Source: Cladopsammia gracilis (Eukaryota > Cnidaria > Anthozoa > Scleractinia > Dendrophylliidae). Taken from it: a DNA stretch of 64,000 nt. Every line of letters begins with the position of its first letter. Within the stretch, counting starts at the first letter, position 1. A model generated the notes under the pieces. That model did not search any database, was not told the origin of the DNA, and was given only the letters and a program-made list of their open reading frames with translations. The DNA lies in contig JAJGOT010000022.1 in NCBI GenBank assembly GCA_022457155.1, forward strand, positions 1,093,501 to 1,157,500, written 5' to 3'. This document shows positions 55,500 to 64,000 of this stretch, piece by piece. Position numbers and translations under genes: made by a program.

Positions 55500-57000
55500 A
55501 ACTTGCCGAAATGTGAGATATCTGATGAGATAAGATTTTACTAAGTATTTGAGTCTTTTGCAGCCCTCCAGTAAAATCGGCACCTATATTGCTAGTAGGT
55601 AAAAGTTGTAATCAGCAGCCAGTCAAGGACTGTGGTCTTTAGTGCTTAGTACATTGAAAATAAACTTTTGTTAGTGAAAATAACACCTTTTTCTAATGAC
55701 TATATGCTACCCGGTATCGGTAAAACTAAGTTTGAACCTGATTGAATTAACTGTACGTCAAAACAAGCCTTTTAAAAATTAATAAAATTAATATATTTTT
55801 CCTTAATGATGATTTAAAGAAAAAATTCTCTTACCCAATATCTTAGGACTTTTCTTCCAAAAAAATAACCCCTCAGCTCTGAGACAGAAGATTTCTCCAC
55901 AGTTGAGCATATGCTAGTAAGAGTATACAGGATGGTTATATAGCAACATAAATTCATGGTGACAATTAAAATTTTTACCTTGGGTGATAATTAAAGATCA
56001 TGTTTTAGAATATCACACATCAATTATGTTGTCAATTTTGTCACATTGTCAAATGACAGAGTTTATTTCGAATGAACTTACGACAATGTCAATTATGAAA
56101 CCGCAAATTTTCATTCATTTTATTCATGTATTGCTTGTTTAGGATGGGGAATAGAAAAAATAAAGAGACTAAAAAAATGTTGTCCTTCTTCGGTTGAAAA
56201 ATGAAACACTAACAACGACTTCAGCGACAACAAACTTTTCCATTTCTATAAAGGTTATTTATAAAATTCAAAATAATTTAAATATAGCCACGAAATGACT
56301 AAATTAGAACAACCGGGTGCTCAGCAACCGGTCAATAAAAAAAACCATTTTCCATTTGGGGAAGCACCTTGTGGAAACAGCCGTTTAGACAATCACAAAG
56401 ACCTTTTTGTTGGGAAATTAGATGTTAAAAAGTTCAGGAACAAAATACACAGTTAAAATTACTAAGAGAAGTCACGGTTAAATGTGTATGCATATATGAA
56501 CATGTAACACGCGCAATATAAATTGATTTTATCATTATTTTTTTATTATATATTGTTGTTATTTAAAAAAAAATTACAACGGAATAGAAATAAGACAACA
56601 ATGATTATTTCAGTATTTAATTTTATTCTTCAATAATTACAGTCGACCTGTGGGCAAGCATGATTAATTTCAGCTTCAACGGTTTGGACAGAAAAAATGT
56701 TCTTGTCTCCCGCTGTGAGTGAAAGGCAACATAAAATATTTCATGGATAATGGGGTGTTGTGTTTGGTTGGAAAGCGAAACACGAACATTCAGTTTTTAA
56801 GCTTTTTGTAAAATACATAGTCAGTTGAAATTAATTGGTGTATTGCACTAAATTTGTAGCAATAGAGACTATATAGTCAAAAGTAGTCAAGGATAGCTGC
56901 CTACGTTAATTTTAAATTGCCGAGCTAACTATGAGACATTATTAAAAAAGTGGATCTAATCAGAGCCGGTTTATGTATTCGTCTATTTTGTCCTTTTTTA
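55500..57000. other. Gene-poor DNA, nothing seen
   Basis: AT-rich without supportable ORF, RNA or repeat structure. Confidence 0.5.
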
Positions 57001-57002
57001 TT

Positions 57003-57212
57003 CGCCACTACAGAAACAGTGGGGGTTCTGAGCACCAGCTTTTAGCACTAGACTTCTGGGATCGTTTGAGTAACCAATATAAGCTATGATTGGTTAATGG
57101 TTGCTTTGGAAACCATCAACCTATCGTAACTAACTGGGTACCCAAACGATCCCAGAATGCCAAGTGCCGAAGGCTGGTGCTCAAACTCCCGAAATCTTCT
57201 GGAGTGGGAAAT
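57003..57212. mobile_element. Foldback MITE, ~210 bp
   Basis: CCACTACAGAAACAGTGGGG...GAGCACCAGCTTTTAGCACT...TTCTGGGATCGTTTGAGTA pairs with TACCCAAACGATCCCAGAAT...AGTGCCGAAGGCTGGTGCTC...CTGGAGTGG. Confidence 0.75.
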
Positions 57213-57651
57213 TACATTGATGTGGTTATTTCAATAAAACTTAGTAAAAATCATGTTTAGTGCTCTTGGGGTTTTGCAATTAATTGATAAGGGTTTTGGG
57301 TGCGTCAATTAGTTTTCCTTTTCGATCGCTTTAAAATTTTGCGCAGAATGTAACAGTATGTTATATTTATTAGTTGACGACATGAGTGGTTACACTCACT
57401 GACAAAGAAATGCCACGTTAGAATACGTTGGTGTGCAAATGAACTTATTAGCTGATCACTCGCTTCTGATTTTCTCTCTGCTTCGTTAAATAATTTTCGA
57501 CTTGTACTAAAATCATACCTGAATTGACCAAGATATGAAATCATAAAAGAAACAGTGCACGGAACAAGCAAAGTTATACGAAAGACCGCTAGCCAGATGT
57601 TATATATTATATTTTTAAATCCTTTCCTATAAACGAGTCAAACGAGCTATA

Positions 57652-57874
57652 GGTGATGTTACACGGGACGATTCGCAACGACGATTTTTGCGCAACAAAA
57701 TTAACGACAGGTATGTTACACGAAACAACTTGAGTAAAATTCGTGTTTTTGCGTTGCAGGAGTTTTTGAAGCTGATTCAAAAACTTCCCAACGCAAAAAT
57801 TGCGAAGAAACTCGTCCGCGCACCTTTGTTACGCTAAAAATCGTCGTTACGAATCGTCTCGTGCAACATCACCT
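57652..57874. mobile_element. MITE with ~40-bp TIRs
   Basis: GGTGATGTTACACGGGACGA-TTCGCAACGACGATTTTT at the left; AAAAATCGTCGTTACGAATC-GTCTCGTGCAACATCACC at the right. About 222 bp, no ORF. Confidence 0.85.
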
Positions 57875-57889
57875 TAAAAGGTGCTACTA

Positions 57890-57960
57890 TCTGTGCCTTT
57901 CGAAATATTGGATTCAAATACAATTTCCGTACCGTCTGATCAGCCTTGTTTTTGTATCAT
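57890..57960 (+). mobile_element. Solo PLE terminal fragment
   Basis: GTGCCTTTCGAAATATTGGA then TTTCCGTACCGTCTGATCAG-CCTTG matches the right end of the PLE at 9727-9800. Confidence 0.65.
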
Positions 57961-58135
57961 ATCTTCAGATCTACCTCGGGAATTTTTGGACATTGTCGGT
58001 AGGCTTTGGAAAATGATCGAAAATGTTCGTATAACCTTCGGACAGCATTCGGGGAATTTTTGGAAATCTTCGCAAAATTGCTTTAAAAAAACTTCGTATT
58101 AGTGTCGTTTATATAATAAACAAAATAATACATGA

Positions 58136-58272
58136 GCGCAGGGATATGAAATTTATTTTCGAGTGTTCAACTAGACAACTCACGAGCGAGCGCAGCGACA
58201 AAAGCGCAGGGATATGAAATTTATTTTCGAGTGTTCAACTAGACAACTCACGAGCGAGCGCAGCGACAAAAG
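58136..58272. repeat. 68-bp exact tandem duplication
   Basis: GCGCAGGGATATGAAATTTA...ACGAGCGAGCGCAGCGACAA occurs twice back to back. Confidence 0.95.
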
Positions 58273-58447
58273 CGCTGCAATGAAAATTAAAATGAGACCA
58301 AACAAACAAAAAAACAACAAACAAAAAATGAAAACTAAACCCACAACATACGAATTGCCTGTTCCACCACACGCAGCCCAGCGAGCTTGGGCTGCCTTTG
58401 ATTCCACAAGCTTGTTGTGCTGTTGTGCAGATCAACTCTCCATTTAA

Positions 58448-60170
58448 GGTGGCTCCGTTGTTATTTCGGGCGCACTCGTCTATGACAAACTTTTGGTCAC
58501 AAATTTTCCGGCTCAAAAGCGATGCTTACGAAACTTTGCGAAAACTTACAGCTATTATTTAGCAATAATACGATGGAATTAGATTTCACAGGGAAAAAAT
58601 ATTTTTAGTGATAATCGGGCCTACATGAACCCCACGTTTTGAACAAAATAACACCCTGTGAAAAATTTTGCTGTTATATTTGTGTTAAATTTCTGAAATC
58701 AGCTTACATTGACTTAATACAAACCCTTACCAAGTTTCAACAAAATCGTTGGAGCAGAAGTGCGGAAGTATTGAGGCCATCAAAATTTAGCCCTAAAATT
58801 TTCTTGAAATTTAAAAAACTTGAGGCTCTTTGACAAAACAATCCACGAACCCAAATTTCAGGGAGAAGCCTTCCCAATGCTTGCTAAATCTAAATTCTAA
58901 GCCGATTGCAAATCGTGCAAACCGTTAAAAAGCACTCACTTGTTCTGTAAATATTACAAAATGCTCCAAAACCTGCTCAAATCGCCAATGCTGCGTTTTC
59001 CATTATTTTTCGAAAATTATCCAGCAGTTTGGTTTTAAACTCCTTCCACACGAATTTCGTGGTACTGCAATACTGTTGCATCGATTGATCTTTGCTTAGA
59101 AGGGCTTTCAATTGGAAAAATAGTTGTTGGGATTATAAGCTGCTCCGCATCTGAGCTCAGGCGAAGCTGACAAGCAAAAGTTTATGAATACCAAATGAGC
59201 ACGTGTGGAATGTATTCTTAGAATTCGCACCTTTGTAAGGGGGGCGTACGTGATATGCGTACGTAGTCCCCGCATTTAAAAACATTGCACCCCATGGAAA
59301 CTTCCAATGGAGCGTACATGTTCCCTCCCCTCCTGGGGTAACTACTGCGCATATTTTGCTCGCCCCCCTTATAAAGGTGCGAATTCTTAGAATAAATTCA
59401 ACACGTGCTCATTTCGTATTCATAAACTAAACTCTGAAAACTGCTTGTCAGCTTCGCCTGAGCTCAGATGCGGAGCAGCTTATAATCCCAACAACTGTTT
59501 TTCCAATGGAAAGCCCTCTTAAGCAAAGAACAATCGATGCAACAGTATTGCAGTACTTTGAAATTCATGTGGAAGGAGTTTGAGACCAAACTGCTGGATA
59601 ATTTTCGAAAAATAATGGAAAACGCAGCATTGGAGATTTGAGCGGGTTTTGTAGCATTTCATAACATTTACAAAATTCGTTAATGCTATTTAACGGTTCG
59701 CACGATTTGCAATCGGCTTAGAATTTAGATTTAGCAAGCATTGGGAAGGCTTCTCCCAGAAATTCGGATTAGTGGATTGTTTTGTCAAAGAGCCTCGAGT
59801 TTTTTAAATTTCAAGAGAATTTTAGGGCTAAATTTTGATGGCCTTAATACTTCCGCACTTCTGTTCCAACGATTTTGCTGAAACTTGGTAAGGGCATTTA
59901 ATAAGTCAATGTAAGCTGATTCCAGAAATTTAACACAAATATAACAGCAAAATTTTTTACAGGGTGCGATTTTGTTCAAAACGTGGGGTTCATGTAGGCC
60001 CGATTATTACTAAAAATATTTTTTCCCAGTAAAATCGAATTCTATCATGTTATTGCTAAATAATAGCTGTAAGTTTTCGCAAAGCCTTATAAGCGTCGCT
60101 TTTGAGCCGGAAAAGTTATGACCCAAAGTTTGTCTTAGACGAGTGCGCCTAAAATAACAACGGAGCCACC
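58448..60170. mobile_element. 1.7-kb TTAA-flanked palindromic element
   Basis: TTAA (58444-58447) GGTGGCTCCGTTGTTATTT ... AAATAACAACGGAGCCACC TTAA (60171-60174). The arms (~790 bp each) are near-identical inverted copies and meet at a ~160-bp centre whose edges AGAATTCGCACCTTT / AAAGGTGCGAATTCT also pair. Twin ORFs (58639-58833 plus, 59785-59979 minus; both KFCCYICVKFL ... SAEVLRPSKFSPKI) are the same sequence read from each arm. Same termini as 26922-27581. No transposase. Confidence 0.85.
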
Positions 60171-60397
60171 TTAACCGGTGCAGTACAAGCCGAATCCAAG
60201 TTTTCACTGGCCGTTAGTATTGGACAATGTTATCACGGTCCCCAAAGAAGAATGAGATCGTAAATATTAATTAAGCACCCATTGAACTTATCTACAAAAA
60301 GAGAGATAGTATGCTTACCAACAGTGAAGTGATTCAGTTAATTATCTGATCAGAAATAACGAATACACTGGTGACAATTTTCACGCAACTTTTTGTC

Positions 60398-60452
60398 GCA
60401 ACTCCAATTCGCAACTCCAATTCGCAACTCCAACTCGCAATTTCAACTCACC
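60398..60452. repeat. ~14-bp tandem repeat TCGCAACTCCAATT
   Basis: Four degenerate copies. Confidence 0.8.
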
Positions 60453-60904
60453 AACTGTTGAGATAACGAATTTTCCCATAAAAAGAACATTTTCTTTAAA
60501 TGTACGATTTGAGAGCAAAAAAAAAAAAACTACCAAGTGTTCCTCGTAAAATAAAATGATCCATTCTTAAAGATCCTCACAAAATTTATACGGCGCAGGA
60601 AAACTTATGCTTCGGTTCAAATTCGAAGTCTGTGCCAACAATCTATATTTATAAGCTCACCCAGCAAAAAACGCACAAATTTCACGGTCTAATTATTGAG
60701 CCGAGGCTGAGGGAGGACTGAACGTACAATTTGTTTTTGTCGATTTGAGGCTCAAAGATAAATGCTATAGTACATTTCAGTAAGCCATGCATGCATATGG
60801 TCCCCCGCATGACGCAAAGTTCTTTAAGTGTCAGCACATTAAACCACCATGTTTGCTATCTTTAAATATAGACGATTTTTGTATGTTGTAGTAGAAAAAC
60901 CATG

Positions 60905-61020
60905 TTGACACTTTACGTATTTCGAATGATCTCCACCGCTTACTCGGACCGATTATGTTTGGATTGATAACTTACCTTTAATCCAAACATTTGATCCGAG
61001 TAAGCGGTATATTCCAAATA
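60905..61020. repeat. Inverted-repeat hairpin
   Basis: TATTTCGAATGATCTCCACC-GCTTACTCGGACCGATTATG-TTTGGATT pairs with AATCCAAACATTTGATCCGA-GTAAGCGGTATATTCCAAATA. Confidence 0.65.
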
Positions 61021-61029
61021 TCCAAATAG

Positions 61030-63220
61030 GACCGAATGTTAAAAACAAGTGGACAAAATTAAAACGTTCCGTAACTAAATCTCAGCCAGGGTACGCTCTT
61101 ATTACGTTTTTAAAGTTTTGCCCATAACAAGGTTTTGATAAGAAAAGAGAGTAGTCGGCAGGAATGGTAATTTATAATTTCCCATTTCAATTGATGGTGC
61201 TTTATTTCGTGGAGGCTGTATATTCTTTTAGTAGGTTCATATCTGATGAAAGAAAATCTTGGCAGCTTTAATTATTATAGTACTTGAAAAGAAAGGCCAG
61301 AAAAAGATTGGGCTATTGCGCGAGTGCAATTTACCCAGGCTGTCCACAGCCGGTTTACTAAATGTTTTTGTGAGATAACTGACAATTATTCACCGTCGAA
61401 GTGGAGGTGAATAGCAAATACTATTCCGAGTTTCAGCAGAGCGCGCGAAAAACTTTATCAAATGGTTTGGTATACACTAATGGAGCGTGTACGCGAGAAC
61501 GTTCGATCTTGGGAACAGGATTTTTTTATTACGCAGGGCTTCTCTACCGGGTTTTCCGCACAATCCACTAGCGGTTTCCATTTAGGCACCCATGGCATCA
61601 TTAATAGATTAAAATACACATGAAAACGAATGAATACATGGAAATAAATATATGTGAACTGTCGGTGTAGCATTCGGTGAAACACAGAAACGTAACGTTA
61701 GAAATGCATCCGGGAGAACTTAAACGCAGGGCTTGCGACGCATAGAAACGACATCACCATAAGCATTGAAAATATCGATATAATATGCAAAGTTGTGAGA
61801 TAAAAAAACGGAGAGATCATATGCAACTCAAGAGTGAAGAGTATGTATAACTGACTTACGTTTGGCGTACTTCTTCAAGTTAATGTCCATTCACTGGCAA
61901 CTAATCTACTGGCTGCCGCTTTCTTTTGAGTTTTGTTTTATACCAGATACTAATACAAAAATCATTTTTAAAACAGTATTTCATTTGCGCTATTTTAATG
62001 CATATTAGACTCGAAAATGTTCTCGTTATTGGCGCTGGTTCATTGGTGTACGTCACTGGTTAGTCGGTGTATGACAATAATCAAGGTGTTCTAAAGAGAA
62101 AAGAGGGTTTTCTTTTCAATCTTTTCACTCATAAAATCGATATATTTAATTAAAACACAAAGTTCTAAAATAGAAACCACGTCGGTAAAATTCCGCCGCA
62201 AACGTGAATAGAATAGCAACACAATGCAAGTGTTTCATTGATATTTTTTCTCTACGCTTCGCTTCCGATAAAAATAAACAATTCGGCTAAAAAATTAATT
62301 ACGTTCTAAACATCAACAAAAATATCGGGATTTTTTTGTTTTACGGAAAGATAGGATATTTTTCTTTGTTTATAGTTTTTCTTTCTTAAAACGAGAATCA
62401 CGGAATTCAAAATTGTCACTTTTTTGGATGTGTATATATCAACGAATCAACTAATATTAATTGTTGGAATTATTTAAATTGGCATGTGATTTCTGACCGA
62501 TAAGAACTTTTATCAACTCCTTGAATAACTTTAAAGGGGTTAACATAAACGCCAATGATGTAAACTGCTTGTAAGAAGAGTTACTTTTGTTAAACTGAGG
62601 ATATTAAAGACACAACCGAACATAAAAGGACGCATCTCACAATCTTAGAATTCAGCGCCATAAATAACTTTGCAATTGTAATTACTTGCTCATTTCATTT
62701 CCTTTATTGAAGTAAACATGAATACTTGCTGAGTTCAACAAAACCATGTTACGTGTACCCTGCATAGAATCGCGGTTGAAACAGAATTTTGTCAAGGAAA
62801 GATGAATATTACTCTGGCAATATTGCAACTATGCGTTAACGGCCAATATATCCCCTGATGTTCTGTCTTCGAAATCGAGATTAATTGACTTTCGTTTTCC
62901 GCGTTTGTTCTCCAAAACAGATCCATTAAACCTATTTAAAAGTATCTTAAGTGAAAGAAAGGAAAAGGGCTCGATACAACACATCTACCATTTTTTGGGG
63001 GGATCTAATTTGCGCAGAAACCGAGTTTAGTTCACCAGTAAGGAAATCACTATTAACAACAATTGTCCTGCTGAGTGACAATTTCCCAAGGTTTTTAAAC
63101 GTACCGAGGCATAGATAACAGGGGCTGTTTGTTTGTCAGGTTTGTTTAATTATTCAAATTTAACTGTCTCAAAAAAGTCTGTTACTTTGGGTACTCTAAA
63201 GAACTAAGAGAATGTAGCTT
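61030..63220. other. Gene-poor DNA, nothing seen
   Basis: AT-rich; no supportable ORF or RNA. Confidence 0.5.
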
Positions 63221-63225
63221 GCGTA

Positions 63226-63879
63226 CCTTATTGGTACTAATTTTCCCGTCGCTTTAATTTCGCGATTTTCGCGATTTAAAAAAAATCGCGAACTTAAGGC
63301 GACGCGAAAAAAAATTCCCGCGAACTTTAATGTCGCGAAATTTAATACCCTCTATATTTCTTGTTTTCTCAATTTAATGCAGAAACACATGTCTACGTAT
63401 TGTGTATAACGTGTAAAACCTCTATGGCATGCCTACAGATGATAAACATAGATACACCCGTTCAGCACTGACACCTAGCTTGCCCTATATTTAGAAATTG
63501 ATTAGAGGATCAAGAACTTTATGCCAATGGTACACATAGCTCTAGTCTAATTCACGGCTACAATGTAAATATGTATAATTATACAATTGCAAAGAACGTT
63601 AAGCATAAGGATAGTGTCTTTGACTATGCCTATGGTACACGATGCGGTTTCTATAGTTTGGTTCAGTTTGTTATGAGTTGATGATTTTCAGCAATAAGAA
63701 GTGTAAAATAATAATAAAATTCTCGACATAAAATGTGTTTTGCTTTTTGTTTCATTTTCGCGAAAATTAATTCCCTAAGAAAATAATTTTGCAACCAAAT
63801 CGCGAAAATAAAGACCCGCGAAATATGCCGACCTTTTTTTCGCGGAATTAAGTGCCCGCGAAAATTAGTACCAATAAGG
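63226..63879. mobile_element. TA-flanked non-autonomous TIR element
   Basis: CCTTATTGGTACTAATTTTC-CCG and CGCGAAAATTAGTACCAATAAGG are inverted and bordered by TA (63224-63225, 63880-63881). Subterminal TCGCGAAA words occur in both halves. The CCTTATT terminus and TA borders recall the element at 34653-36761. No transposase. Confidence 0.75.
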
Positions 63880-63893
63880 TAGTTGGCAGTTTT

Positions 63894-63972
63894 GTTGGCG
63901 CGCGCGATGCTGAAATTCGCGAGCGGCGAAGCCGCGAGTTGCGAGCGTATTTCAGCATCGTGCGCACCAAAT
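63894..63972. repeat. GC-rich hairpin
   Basis: TTGGCGCGCGCGATGCTGAA-ATTCGC pairs with GCGTATTTCAGCATCGTGCG-CACCAA; the inner GAGCGGCGAAGCCGC forms its own stem. Confidence 0.75.
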
Positions 63973-64000
63973 GAAAAAGAATGAAGAACAGGCCCCGGTT

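Noticed and set aside
58639..59979. Twin 64-residue ORFs with KFCCYICVKFL
   Set aside because: Same inverted-repeat DNA read from each arm of the 1.7-kb foldback; no independent evidence for translation.

Overview
The window looks like nuclear DNA of a hexacorallian cnidarian, most likely a stony coral. It is AT-rich and intron-bearing, crowded with Penelope-like elements (PLEs), LINEs and foldback/MITE-type DNA transposons, and carries a cluster of intronless rhodopsin-class receptors. The taxon is inferred from gene and repeat character only; no marker gene settles it.

Layout. (1) 1-8.42 kb: the 5' half of a gamma-synergin (SYNRG) orthologue on the minus strand. Six coding exons (8303-8249, 5941-5859, 4967-4406, 3216-2953, 2409-1657, 578-286) join in one continuous frame of 670 codons, and a seventh runs off the left edge. 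Its introns hold a TIR element, a foldback that spans a splice donor, and a ~1.2 kb minisatellite. (2) 8.6-14.6 kb: a decayed PLE with a GIY-YIG domain, hammerhead-like stem-loops, several foldback MITEs, a LINE tail fragment and a DUF3504/Crypton-type fragment. (3) 14.68-18.34 kb: a DNA-transposon-like element with TIRs flanked by GTGCA, holding a LINE with a 999-codon open reverse-transcriptase ORF. (4) 18.5-18.7 kb: a likely first exon of a secreted or membrane protein with a TATA box, minus strand. (5) 21.4-49.5 kb: a same-strand array of intronless class A GPCRs (three full length, one with a lost C-tail, one fragment) built partly by a two-gene segmental duplication and interrupted by transposons between 34.6 and 43.5 kb. 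(6) 49.5-64 kb: gene-poor DNA with foldbacks, including a 1.7 kb palindrome flanked by TTAA.

How the parts relate. SYNRG is a housekeeping trafficking gene (AP-1/clathrin adaptor partner). The receptors share an MNNTS start, the same TM2, DRY/ERY, CWxP and NPFLF signatures and a C-tail motif (E/D-x-P ... V-x-L), so they are recent paralogues, probably chemosensory or peptide/small-molecule receptors of unknown ligand. The duplication left one intact gene of each type: the upstream block keeps type B (29.6 kb) and a tail-less type A (33.1 kb), while the downstream block keeps full-length type A (48.1 kb) and only the 3' end of type B (44.15 kb). No bacterial-type system, CRISPR array, rRNA or convincing tRNA was seen.
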